NCBI GenBank assembly: GCA_013360395.1
Contig: JABWBQ010000010.1
Span: 1 to 62,268, forward strand
Reading direction: 5' to 3'
Source: Flavobacteriales bacterium
GTDB lineage: Bacteria; Bacteroidota; Bacteroidia; Flavobacteriales_F; PHOS-HE28
Length of the DNA stretch: 62,268 nt
The notes under the pieces were generated by a model. It saw only the letters and a list, made by a program, of their open reading frames with translations, was not told the origin of the DNA and ran no database searches. Both the position numbers and the translations under genes were made by a program. This document shows, one piece after another, positions 16,201-23,798 of this stretch. The number at the start of each line of letters is the position of its first letter. The first letter of the stretch is position 1.

Positions 16201-18330
16201 TTGGAACTGTGCACCACCAACGGGCCGTCGGATCTCCTCGCGGCGCTGGGCGGAAGTCCCGATGCTGGCGGGGTGTGGACCCTGAACGGGTTGCCCTTCA
16301 GCGGCGTGTTCGACCCGGCGCTCTGGCCGGGCGGCGGCGACTGCAGCTACATCGTGGCGGCACAGGCGCCTTGTTCGGCCGACACGGCGACCGTGACGGT
16401 GAACGTCACCACGGCCCCGGACCCCGGCGGGTCGAGCAGCGTCAGCCTGTGCAGCAGCGGCACGGCTTTCAACCTCCTCGATTCGCTCACGGGGTCGCCC
16501 GATGCCTCGGGCACATGGACCGATCCGAGCAACGCCGCCCATGGGGCCACGTACGACCCGGCGGTGGATGAGCCCGGCACCTACACATACACCATCCCCG
16601 GCCAGGGTGGCTGCCCGGACAGCAGCGCCACGGTCACCGTGACCGAACTGGCCCCTGCGGCCGATGCGGGAGGAGACATCGCCTTGTGCATCGGCGATAC
16701 GGCCCAGCTCAATGCCAGCGGCGGCCCGGGCTACACCTGGTCGCCGGGCACCGGCCTCAGCGCCACCGACATCGCCGATCCCCTGGCCTACCCCACCAAC
16801 ACGACCACCTACACGTTGACCGTGACCGACGCACAGGGATGCTCGGCCAGCGATGCGGTGACGGTGACCGTGAACGCCCTGCCGGTGGTGGATGCCGGCG
16901 CGGACATCGCCCTCTGCCTGGGTGCCACCACCACCTTGGGCGGATCGCCGACGGCGCCACCGGGCAGCACCGTGCTGTGGAGCCCTGGTGCGGGGTTGAA
17001 CGACCCCAACGTGGGCAACCCCACCGCGCAGCCCGGCACCACCACCACGTACATCGTGGGTGTACAGGGACCGAACGGCTGCAGCAACAGCGACACGGTG
17101 ACGGTGACCGTGAACCCGTTGCCGACGGTGGGCGCGGGCAACGACACCACCATCTGCAGCGGCGGCAGCGTGCAACTGGACGGCAGCGGCACGGGCAGTT
17201 TCCTGTGGACCCCCGGCACGGGGCTCAGCGACCCCACCGTGGAAGACCCCATCGCCTCGCCGACCACCACCACCACCTACACAGTAACGGTGACGGACGC
17301 CAACCAGTGCAGTGCGAGCGACGACGTGACGGTGAACGTGGGCGCCCTGCCCACGGCCGATGCGGGGCCGGACCAATGGGTGTGTCCCGGCTTTGACGTG
17401 CAGCTGCAAGGTGCGGGGGGCACGGTCTACAGCTGGTCGCCCACCACGGGCCTGAACGACCCCGCGATCGCCAACCCGCTGGCGGCGCCTTCCAGCACGA
17501 CCATCTACACGCTCACCGTCACCGATGCGGCCGGATGCAGCGGCATCGACCAGGTGACCGTGACGGTGAACGACGACCCGCCGGTGGATGCCGGGCCGGA
17601 CCAGACCGCCTGTTCCGGCAACCCGGTGGTGATCGGTGGTGCGCCCAGCTCGATCCCCGGTTCCACCTTCCTGTGGCTGCCCGCCGCCGGACTGGACGAC
17701 CCCACGGCCGCCAACCCCACCGCCACGCCCACGACCACCACGCTCTACACACTGGTGGTGTCCAACGACACCTGCACGGCACAGGACCAGGTGCTGGTGA
17801 CGATCGCCGGCGATGCGCAGGCCGCCTTCTCGCTGCGTCTGGAGCCCCGCTGCGACGGCCTTCGCGCCTTCCTCACCGACCTGAGCCAGGGCGCGGTGAG
17901 CTGGCTGTGGACCTTCAGTGACGGCACCACCTCCGACCTGCAGCAACCCTCCCCGGTGCTTCCATACGGTGGTGACCTCACGGTGACCCTCACCATCACC
18001 GATGCCCAGGGGTGCACGAGCTCCATCACGCAGAACTATCCCGCCGGCACGCTGGACGACCACACGGACATCACCCTGCCCAACATCTTCACCCCGAACG
18101 GGGATGGCGACAACGACCTCTTCGGGCCGATCACGGACGCCGAGCTGGGCGGCTGCCTGCAGATGGCCGTGTTCAATCGGTGGGGCCAGAAGCTGTGGGA
18201 GAGCCTGGGCAACGCCACGCGCTGGGACGGGCGCACCTTCGCCGGTGAGCCCGCCGTGGTGGGCACGTACTTTTACGTGATCGACCTCAACGGGGTGCGC
18301 TACGAAGGCAGCATCCAGCTCATGCGTTGA
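13258..18330 (+). CDS. giant repeat protein with gliding motility-associated C-terminal domain
   Basis: A 1690-residue secreted protein with signal peptide (ends near AMA, residue 23). Residues about 25-430 form a head with VGGNLGYVY and HMCCRN motifs common to gliding-associated surface proteins. From about residue 510 there are ten Ig-like/PKD-like repeats of 75-80 residues, each starting DAGADxxxC and ending with TTTYTVTVTD-x-GC-x-AxD-xVTVTV. Three repeats of a second type (SLLGGSPDGGGTW pattern) are inserted between the fifth and sixth. The end (LPNIFTPNGDGDNDLFGPI, then FNRWGQKLWES and TYFYVIDLNG) is a CHU_C/type B sorting domain. Likely adhesin or motility-associated filament. It starts 12 bases after the preceding T9SS gene. 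Confidence 0.88.
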   Translation: MKRSLLRVLAALALAPLATVPAMATHLVGGNLGYVYQGETAPGSGLYRYQVYLEFYLNCGPASNYQSLYALLGEDYGTPLYVGAYLQDPQNPGADKVKLQDIPVFLTDSLVIEPELPSNCAVGQGLCTVKGTFTGQVDVPLNFGGLHLYYHMCCRNLDIDNLDNPNGTGIGYYAFVPPPLVNNSSPVFLGQPTPFLCIGDTATFLNTASDPDGDQLIFSFEVPYNAQNFGGGIIPPPATLDWPVNEVTYNPGFSLAQPFGAGGFAFINGATGLTRYMAPLQGNYVVAVEVKEYRNGQLIGRIRRDLQLQSIPCPPNATPAPTTPIAASYTVQAGDQLCIDFAFNDADGDSLLLQAAGTIFDGNQVNPPATIGSPVEGDGSVGTQFCWSTACDQGQDQPYLFSVSVTDNGCPPLTLDVVVQVQVVPFVVPGPISGPPQVCTGATSTAYGLPAGSGASYSWTVTGGTLTGGNGTNAITVDWGAPGSGQVSVVVTDSLGCAAPPLTLAVTIVPLPDADAGADALICAGDTVTVGGSPTGPAGSTFVWGPATGLSSTGAANPQAFPGSTTVYVVEVNHSGCTNTDTVQITVSQPQVDAGADAALCTGDTVTLNATGAGSFLWAPALGLDDATAEDPLAYPSGTTTYTVTLTDSVGCTATDQVLVMVHALPFADAGPDREICPLGSTPISGSPTGPPGATFLWSPATGLNDPSLGAPVASPAVSTTYLVLVTDTNGCTATDTMVVTVLPSPPVDAGADLTICAGDTAQVLASGPTAVDLEWLPPNSGLSDGNILDPLAFPGATTTYVLWVQDANDCTATDTMTVFVNALPNASAGPDVALCLGGSAQLNGGGGTSYQWSPATGLDDATAEDPVATVTINTTYHVLVTDGNGCSATDSVSVTVNLPVNAGTDGSALVCSDGAVVDLSTLLGGSPDGGGTWSPSATYTPGGGGGVFSYLVNAQAPCVSDTAFVTITEVAAPDAGADATLELCTTNGPSDLLAALGGSPDAGGVWTLNGLPFSGVFDPALWPGGGDCSYIVAAQAPCSADTATVTVNVTTAPDPGGSSSVSLCSSGTAFNLLDSLTGSPDASGTWTDPSNAAHGATYDPAVDEPGTYTYTIPGQGGCPDSSATVTVTELAPAADAGGDIALCIGDTAQLNASGGPGYTWSPGTGLSATDIADPLAYPTNTTTYTLTVTDAQGCSASDAVTVTVNALPVVDAGADIALCLGATTTLGGSPTAPPGSTVLWSPGAGLNDPNVGNPTAQPGTTTTYIVGVQGPNGCSNSDTVTVTVNPLPTVGAGNDTTICSGGSVQLDGSGTGSFLWTPGTGLSDPTVEDPIASPTTTTTYTVTVTDANQCSASDDVTVNVGALPTADAGPDQWVCPGFDVQLQGAGGTVYSWSPTTGLNDPAIANPLAAPSSTTIYTLTVTDAAGCSGIDQVTVTVNDDPPVDAGPDQTACSGNPVVIGGAPSSIPGSTFLWLPAAGLDDPTAANPTATPTTTTLYTLVVSNDTCTAQDQVLVTIAGDAQAAFSLRLEPRCDGLRAFLTDLSQGAVSWLWTFSDGTTSDLQQPSPVLPYGGDLTVTLTITDAQGCTSSITQNYPAGTLDDHTDITLPNIFTPNGDGDNDLFGPITDAELGGCLQMAVFNRWGQKLWESLGNATRWDGRTFAGEPAVVGTYFYVIDLNGVRYEGSIQLMR

Positions 18331-18333
18331 ACC

Positions 18334-19041
18334 ATGCGCCACCTGACGATCCCCCTGTTGTTGTTCCTGCCGCTGCTGCACGGCTGCCGGAACCTGGACT
18401 GCGTGGAAGCCCCTGGTCCGGCCGTATCACGCGAGCTCACCCTGGAAGCGATCAAGGGCGTGATCACCGAGGGAAGCATCGATGTGGAGGTGGTGCAGGG
18501 ACCCGTGCAGCAGGTGCGGGCCGAGGGTCCTGCCGCGGCAATGGACCTGCTGAACACCCGGGTGAAAGACGGCATCTGGCATGTGCGCACCGACCGGTGC
18601 TTCGATGGCGATGTCGATCTGGTGGTGCACATCACCCTTCCCGCATTGGAACGCGTGGGTGTGGCGGGCTCGGGGGATGTGCGTGCCACGGGCAACTTCG
18701 CCGGGGACCGGCTGGAGGTGACCGTGGCCGGGAGCGGGGACATCACCATGCCGCTGAGCGCGCGTGAGCTGGAGGTGTCGATCCTCGGCTCGGGCGATGT
18801 CAACCTCAGCGGCACCGCCGGCCAGGCCCGGGTGCGCATCACCGGCAGCGGCGCCGTGAACGGCCTGGAGCTGAGCGCCGGACGTGCGAAGGTGGAGATC
18901 ATGGGCAGCGGAGATGCCGGCCTTACGGTGGTGGACGCCTTGGAGGCGGAGATCCTGGGCAGCGGCGGCGTGAACTACCGCGGGACACCCAAGGTCAGCA
19001 CCAGCATCTCCGGGTCAGGCGCCGTGGTGCCGGTGCCATGA
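18334..19041 (+). CDS. head GIN domain (DUF2807) lipoprotein
   Basis: A 235-residue protein with a lipobox LLHGC (Cys18) and a beta-helix of short repeats rich in GSGDV, GSGAV and GSGGV, the signature of the putative auto-transporter adhesin head GIN domain (DUF2807). It is probably anchored in an outer or inner membrane leaflet and periplasm-facing. Function is unknown for the family. It begins three bases after the giant repeat gene and overlaps the GH16 gene by ATGA, so the four genes from 10321 may be one transcription unit. Confidence 0.82.
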   Translation: MRHLTIPLLLFLPLLHGCRNLDCVEAPGPAVSRELTLEAIKGVITEGSIDVEVVQGPVQQVRAEGPAAAMDLLNTRVKDGIWHVRTDRCFDGDVDLVVHITLPALERVGVAGSGDVRATGNFAGDRLEVTVAGSGDITMPLSARELEVSILGSGDVNLSGTAGQARVRITGSGAVNGLELSAGRAKVEIMGSGDAGLTVVDALEAEILGSGGVNYRGTPKVSTSISGSGAVVPVP

Positions 19042-19955
19042 AGCGGAGAGTGCTTCTGTTGACCGCCATGCTGCTCGCAGGCGCGGCCACCGCACAGTCC
19101 AAGCGGGCCCAACGGGTGGGCCCCCTGGCTTACGACGACGGCGGCCCCTGCGACACCTCGGCATGGCAGCTCGTGTTCAGCGAGGAGTTCGACGGGGACC
19201 GGCTGGACCCCGCGCGATGGCGCACCTGGTTCCCGTACAGCAGCGACGGCAGCGACCGCTGTGAGGGCTGCCGATTGATGGGCACCAGCAATACCATCTT
19301 CCGCGACGACCTGGTGAGCGTCAGCGGTGGACAGTTGCACCTTCGGGTGCGTGCACGTGATGGTGAGTGGTACGGCCAGCACAAGCAGCATGAAGGGAGC
19401 ATGATCCATTCGATGGACGATGCACGCTTCACCTACGGCCGCTTCGAAGTACGCTGTCGGGTCCCCAGGGGCACCGGGCTGTGGCCCGCGTTCTGGGGCT
19501 TCGGCGGGGAGACCGAGATCGATGTGTTCGAGTTCTGCGGGGAGCGCACCGGCCGGTTCAAAGGCGCCCTGCACCGATGGGGACCGACCAAGTTCTCCAA
19601 CAGCGGGAGCGAACGCATGGACGACCTCTCCAAGGACTTCCACGATTACGCCGTGGAGTGGGAGCGTGACGGCATCAGCTGGTTCGTCGACGGCCGGCTG
19701 GTCTATCACCGAAGTCGATTCGTGGACAAGCGCGGCCGGCCCCTGCCCATCTGTGGGCGTACGGCCGGGGAAAGGCACACCGCCCCGTATTTCCCGCGCA
19801 CCGAGGACGGCGTCAACATCATCCTGGACCTGGCCGTGAGCGAGCCCAAGGGCTTCTGCAAAGGCCCCCGGCGGCCCATACCCTGGCCGGAGGAGGCGAG
19901 CTTCGATGTGGATCACGTGCGCGTGTACCAGAGGCGCAGCCAGGTCGGTCGTTAG
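19038..19955 (+). CDS. glycoside hydrolase family 16 (beta-glucanase-like)
   Basis: A 305-residue secreted enzyme with signal peptide ending TAQ (residue 20). The GH16 active site is ETEIDVFEF: Glu160 is the nucleophile and Glu165 the acid/base. FSEEFDGDRLDPARW opens the domain, and DYAVEWERDGISWFVDGRLVYH and FDVDHVRVYQ close it. GH16 enzymes cleave beta-1,3/1,4-glucans, laminarin, agar or carrageenan; the precise substrate cannot be read here. No T9SS domain is present. The last bases of the stop codon are the first bases of a MITE-like repeat, so that insertion may have set the C-terminus. Confidence 0.88.
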   Translation: MKRRVLLLTAMLLAGAATAQSKRAQRVGPLAYDDGGPCDTSAWQLVFSEEFDGDRLDPARWRTWFPYSSDGSDRCEGCRLMGTSNTIFRDDLVSVSGGQLHLRVRARDGEWYGQHKQHEGSMIHSMDDARFTYGRFEVRCRVPRGTGLWPAFWGFGGETEIDVFEFCGERTGRFKGALHRWGPTKFSNSGSERMDDLSKDFHDYAVEWERDGISWFVDGRLVYHRSRFVDKRGRPLPICGRTAGERHTAPYFPRTEDGVNIILDLAVSEPKGFCKGPRRPIPWPEEASFDVDHVRVYQRRSQVGR

Positions 19956-20071
19956 AGGCTATCTATTTGAGCCAGTAGGTCAAAGTGTTTGACCAGGATT
20001 GCTCGTTCGGTAAGGATCATGGGCTCGAAAGACCCTCGCGCAGCCCAATGGTTGGTCTTGAGATAGCCTCT
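19954..20071. repeat. MITE-like repeat, family 2 (complete copy)
   Basis: A 118-base element bounded by perfect 11-base inverted repeats: AGAGGCTATCT at 19954 and AGATAGCCTCT ending 20071. Its right part contains AAAGACCCTCGCGCAGCCC, a block also found at 54177 and, inverted, at 62103. No coding capacity. It directly follows, and supplies the last two bases of, the GH16 stop codon. Confidence 0.7.
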
Positions 20072-20159
20072 GGCAACAGACGCCTTTCCCGGTCGCAGCA
20101 TCTTCCGACGGGTGTACGGCCCCGATCCGCGTCATCCCGCACCACGGGACCGCCAGGTT

Positions 20160-20175
20160 GGTATGCATGCATACC
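20160..20175. promoter_or_regulatory. palindromic operator upstream of marR-type gene
   Basis: GGTATGCATGCATACC is a perfect 16-base palindrome. Twelve bases after its first base begins TACCTTTT (20172-20179), a near-match to the TAnnTTTG -7 box, so a bound protein would block the promoter. A related palindrome, GTTATGCGTGCATAAC, stands in the same register before the acyl-CoA dehydrogenase gene at 29267. Likely the MarR autoregulation site. Confidence 0.6.
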
Positions 20176-20202
20176 TTTTGCGTTACCTTGTGCTCCCCGC
20201 CC

Positions 20203-20634
20203 ATGACCCCCGAAGAGACCATCGACTTTCCCATTCGCCGGGTGTGGAGCCGCATCGCGCGCATCTACAACACCGAGGCGGCCAAGTACGGCGGAAGCAT
20301 GGCCATCGGGCAGATCCTGCTCAACATCGAGCCGGAGGGCACGCCCAGCACCAAGCTCGGCCCCAAGATGGGCATGGAGGCCCGCAGCCTGGTGCGTACC
20401 CTGCAGGCCATGGAGGGCGAGGGCCTCATTAAACGCATCGCCGACAAGGCCGACAAACGCGTGGTGCGCATCCACCTCACCGCGAAGGGCAAGCAGATGC
20501 GCGATGTGAGCCGCGACACCGTGGTGCGGTTCAACCAGGCCGTACAGTCACGGTTCACGCCCGCGCAACTCAACAACTTCCGGCAAGTGATGAGCGAGCT
20601 GGACAGGATACTGGAACAGGAACAACTCTTCTGA
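20203..20634 (+). CDS. MarR family transcriptional regulator
   Basis: A 143-residue winged-helix regulator: an N-terminal dimerisation helix, LGPKMGMEARSLVRTLQAMEGEGLIKR as recognition helix region, and KADKRVVRIHLTAKGKQM as wing. The ATG at 20203 follows the operator/promoter by about 25 bases and gives a normal length; upstream in-frame starts would run through the operator. The next gene is a multifunctional beta-oxidation enzyme, so acyl-CoA or fatty acid is the likely ligand. The shared operator at 29267 suggests it also controls the acyl-CoA dehydrogenase. Confidence 0.85.
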   Translation: MTPEETIDFPIRRVWSRIARIYNTEAAKYGGSMAIGQILLNIEPEGTPSTKLGPKMGMEARSLVRTLQAMEGEGLIKRIADKADKRVVRIHLTAKGKQMRDVSRDTVVRFNQAVQSRFTPAQLNNFRQVMSELDRILEQEQLF

Positions 20635-20651
20635 ATATGAACCGCTACGAC

Positions 20652-20692
20652 GCTACGAACGCTACGTCAACGCTCATCAGCGTTGCGTTCGT
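20652..20692 (+). other. hairpin between marR-type gene and fadJ-like gene
   Basis: CAACGCT-CATC-AGCGTTG forms a 7-base stem with a 4-base loop. It is enclosed by a second stem, ACGAACG with CGTTCGT, with a six-base bulge on the left side. It lies in the leader of the fadJ-like gene. It might be an RNA processing site or an attenuator; there is no T-tract. Confidence 0.4.
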
Positions 20693-20723
20693 TGCGCCGT
20701 TGCGGTCAACCAATTGATCAGAC

Positions 20724-23108
20724 ATGACCAAACGCAACATCCGTAAAGTCGCCGTTCTGGGCAGCGGCGTCATGGGCAGCCGCATCGCCTGCCATTTCGC
20801 GAACGTGGGCGCCGAAGTGCTCCTGCTCGACATCGTGCCGAAGGAGGCCGCCGAAAGCACCAAACCCGCCGAGCGGAACAAGCTGGTGAACGACGCCCTC
20901 GCCGCCGCGCTCAAGAGCAACCCATCCCCCATCTACGACAAGCGCTTCGCCAAGCGCATCACCACCGGCAACTTCACGGACGACCTGCCGAAGATCAAGG
21001 ACTGCGACTGGGTGATCGAAGTGGTGGTGGAGCGGCTGGACATCAAGCAGCAGGTGCTGGCCAACGTGGAGAAACACCGCAAGCCCGGCACGCTGATCAC
21101 CACCAACACCAGCGGCATCCCCATCCATGCCATCGCCGAAGGACGCAGTGACGACTTCCGCAAGCACTTCTGCGGCACGCACTTCTTCAACCCGCCGCGC
21201 TACCTGCCGCTGCTGGAGCTGATCCCCGGTCCGGATACGGATCCCGCGGTATTGAGCTTCCTGGAGGATTACGGCTCGCGCGTGCTGGGCAAAGTCACGG
21301 TGCTGTGCAAGGACACGCCCGCCTTCATCGCCAACCGCATCGGCGTGTTCGGCATCATGGGCCTCTTCCACTTGGTGGAGGAAATGGGCCTTACGGTGGA
21401 GGAAGTGGACCGCCTCACCGGCCCCGTGCTGGGCCGTCCGAAGAGCGCGACCTTCCGCACGGCCGACGTGGTGGGCCTCGATACGCTCGTGCATGTGGCG
21501 AAGGGCGTGCAAGCGAACTGCCCGAACGACGAGCAGAACGCCACGTTCGCCCTGCCGAACTACCTGCAACAGATGGTGGAGAAGAACATGCTCGGCAGCA
21601 AGACCGGCAAGGGCTTCTTCTTCAAGGACCGGTCATCGCTCAAGGGTGAGATCCTGCAACTCGACCTGAAAACGCTGGAATACGTGCCGCAGGTGAAGCC
21701 CAAGTTCGCCACGCTCGATGCTGCGCGCAAAGAGGATGATCTGAAGAAGCGGATGACGATCCTCTACACGGGCAGCGACAAGGCCGGCGAGTTCTACCGC
21801 AAGAGCTTCCATGGGCTCTTCGCCTACGTGAGCCACCGGATCCCAGAGATCACCGATGCGCTGTACAAGATCGACGACGCCATGCGCGCGGGCTTCGGTT
21901 GGGAGATGGGACCTTTCGAGTTGTGGGATGCGGTAGGGGTGGGCAAGGTGAAGGAGGAAATTGGAAAGTTGAAAGCTGAAACAATTGCCCCGTGGGTGGA
22001 GGAGATGCTAGCGGCCGGTCACACATCCTTCTACAAGACCGAAGGCGGCAAGCGGCTCTACTACGACATCGCGAGCAAGAGCTACAAACCCGTGCCGCGC
22101 GCGGAAGGCACCATCGTGTTGAGCGAGTTGCCCGAAAGCAGCATCATCTGGCAGAACAAGAGCTGCTGGGTGCGCGACCTGGGCGACGGCATCCTGTGCG
22201 TGAGCTGGAGCACCAAGATGAACACCTTCGGTGCAGAGGTGATCCAGGGCCTCAACAAGGCCATCGACCTCGCCGAGCAGGGCTACAAGGGCCTGGTGGT
22301 GTACAACGACGGCGCGCTCTTCAGCGCGGGCGCCAACGTGGGCATGATCTTCATGATGGCCGTGGAGCAGGAGTACGACGACCTGGACATGGCCGTGCGC
22401 ACCTTCCAGAACACCATGATGCGCATGCGCCACAGCAGCATCCCCGTGGTGGCCGCGCCGCACCAGCTCTGCCTCGGCGGCGGCACTGAGCTCTGCCTGC
22501 ACGCGGACAAAGTCGTTGCGCACGCCGAGACCTACATGGGCCTGGTGGAATTCGGCGTGGGCGTGATCCCCGGCGGCGGCGGCAGCAAGGAGTTCGCACT
22601 GCGCCTCAGCGACGAGATGAAGGAGGGCGACATCCGCATCAACGCGCTGCGCGAGCGCTTCCTCACCATCGGCCAGGCCAAGGTGAGCACCAGCGGCGAA
22701 GAGGCTTTTGCCCTCGGCTACCTGCGCCGCGGCACCGACGAGGTGATCGTGAGCCGCGCGCACCAGCTGGCCCACGCCAAGTCCTGCGCCCTCGACCTCT
22801 GGGAACGCGGCTACACCAAGCCGCCCATGCGCAAGGACATCAAGGTGCTGGGCCGCGAAGGGCTGGGCATCGTGTACGTGGGTGCCAACAGCATGCAGAG
22901 CGGCAATTACATCAGCGAGCACGACACGCTGATCTCGCAGAAGTTGGGCTATGTGCTTTGCGGCGGGGACTTGTCGGAACCCACCGAAGTAAGCGAACAA
23001 TACCTGCTGGACCTGGAGCGCAAGGCCTTCTTGGAGCTGTGCATGCAGCGGAAGACGTTGGAGCGGTTGCAGTCGATCATCACAAGCGGGAAAGTGTTGC
23101 GGAACTGA
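20724..23108 (+). CDS. FadJ/FadB-like 3-hydroxyacyl-CoA dehydrogenase/enoyl-CoA hydratase
   Basis: A 794-residue fusion enzyme of fatty-acid beta-oxidation. Residues 6-190 form the NAD-binding domain (GSGVMGSRIACHFANVGAEV), then the 3-hydroxyacyl-CoA dehydrogenase C-terminal domains with GTHFFNPPRYLPLLELI carrying the catalytic His. Residues about 450-690 form a crotonase domain (FSAGANVGMIF oxyanion segment, and GLVEFGVGVIPGGGG with catalytic Glu). The order dehydrogenase-then-hydratase is the reverse of E. coli FadB but usual in Bacteroidota. It hydrates enoyl-CoA and oxidises the product, feeding the thiolase encoded downstream. It follows the MarR gene by 89 bases and is probably co-transcribed. 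Confidence 0.92.
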   Translation: MTKRNIRKVAVLGSGVMGSRIACHFANVGAEVLLLDIVPKEAAESTKPAERNKLVNDALAAALKSNPSPIYDKRFAKRITTGNFTDDLPKIKDCDWVIEVVVERLDIKQQVLANVEKHRKPGTLITTNTSGIPIHAIAEGRSDDFRKHFCGTHFFNPPRYLPLLELIPGPDTDPAVLSFLEDYGSRVLGKVTVLCKDTPAFIANRIGVFGIMGLFHLVEEMGLTVEEVDRLTGPVLGRPKSATFRTADVVGLDTLVHVAKGVQANCPNDEQNATFALPNYLQQMVEKNMLGSKTGKGFFFKDRSSLKGEILQLDLKTLEYVPQVKPKFATLDAARKEDDLKKRMTILYTGSDKAGEFYRKSFHGLFAYVSHRIPEITDALYKIDDAMRAGFGWEMGPFELWDAVGVGKVKEEIGKLKAETIAPWVEEMLAAGHTSFYKTEGGKRLYYDIASKSYKPVPRAEGTIVLSELPESSIIWQNKSCWVRDLGDGILCVSWSTKMNTFGAEVIQGLNKAIDLAEQGYKGLVVYNDGALFSAGANVGMIFMMAVEQEYDDLDMAVRTFQNTMMRMRHSSIPVVAAPHQLCLGGGTELCLHADKVVAHAETYMGLVEFGVGVIPGGGGSKEFALRLSDEMKEGDIRINALRERFLTIGQAKVSTSGEEAFALGYLRRGTDEVIVSRAHQLAHAKSCALDLWERGYTKPPMRKDIKVLGREGLGIVYVGANSMQSGNYISEHDTLISQKLGYVLCGGDLSEPTEVSEQYLLDLERKAFLELCMQRKTLERLQSIITSGKVLRN

Positions 23109-23121
23109 GGTACTGTCCGAT

Positions 23122-23227
23122 GTCCTATGACGGTTGCAGGATTGCTGAGGACCAGGAGCGAAGGCCTTTTGTCCAAGGTCCAATGACGGTTGCAAGATTG
23201 CTGGATGCAATGAGCTTAGGCCTTTTG
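23122..23227 (+). repeat. tandem duplication, two 50-base units (period 56)
   Basis: Unit 1 (23122-23171) and unit 2 (23178-23227) both run from GTCC-A/T-ATGACGGTTGCA through GATTGCTG to AGGCCTTTTG. They differ mainly in their middle. A shorter echo (GTCCTATGTCCGATGCA) lies after the four-helix-bundle gene near 23693. No coding capacity is seen. Confidence 0.65.
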
Positions 23228-23303
23228 CCCCATGTTATATGGCCGCAGCTGGACTGGGTAATTCGATCCATGTGAACAACCCCTGACAAAACCCTGGAAC
23301 CCC

Positions 23304-23684
23304 ATGAACCGCTTCAAGAACCTTGTTGTGTGGAAGCAAGCGTTGGACCTCTCAGTGGAAGTCTATCGCGTGACCGAGAATTTTCCGAAGAAGGAAGTGT
23401 ATGGATTAGCCAGTCAGATGCAACGTGCCGGTGTGTCCGTTCCAAGCAACATCGCAGAAGGTGCTGCCCGTAATCATGACGGCGAGTTCTACCATTTCCT
23501 GGGCATTGCCTGTGGGTCGGCAGCTGAATTGTACACCCAAACGATGATCGCCCGCGAGTTGGAATACATTACCCGTGCTCAATCTGACAAGATCACCAGC
23601 GAACTCGACCATATCATGAACCGGATCTTCAGGCTTCAGGAGCAATTGGAAACCAAACACAAGAAACGTCCGGCGCGGAGCTAA
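23304..23684 (+). CDS. four helix bundle protein (23S rRNA IVP family)
   Basis: A 126-residue, all-helical protein with the family hallmarks FKNLVVWKQALDLSVEVYRVT, GLASQMQRAGVSVPSNIAEG and ELYTQTMIARELEYI. These proteins were first seen as 23S rRNA intervening-sequence products and are now found as free genes across Bacteroidota; function is unknown. It sits between the fadJ-like and thiolase genes and is bordered by short repeats, suggesting it arrived by insertion into the beta-oxidation operon. Its base composition is visibly lower in G+C than its neighbours. Confidence 0.9.
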   Translation: MNRFKNLVVWKQALDLSVEVYRVTENFPKKEVYGLASQMQRAGVSVPSNIAEGAARNHDGEFYHFLGIACGSAAELYTQTMIARELEYITRAQSDKITSELDHIMNRIFRLQEQLETKHKKRPARS

Positions 23685-23798
23685 TGCCTGTCCTATGTCC
23701 GATGCAAGACTGCACCATGCGTGTGCAGCGCACCGCACGAACAACAAGCGCCCGCAACAAGCAACAAACAGTCCTTCATAGGACATAAGACATTCCCC

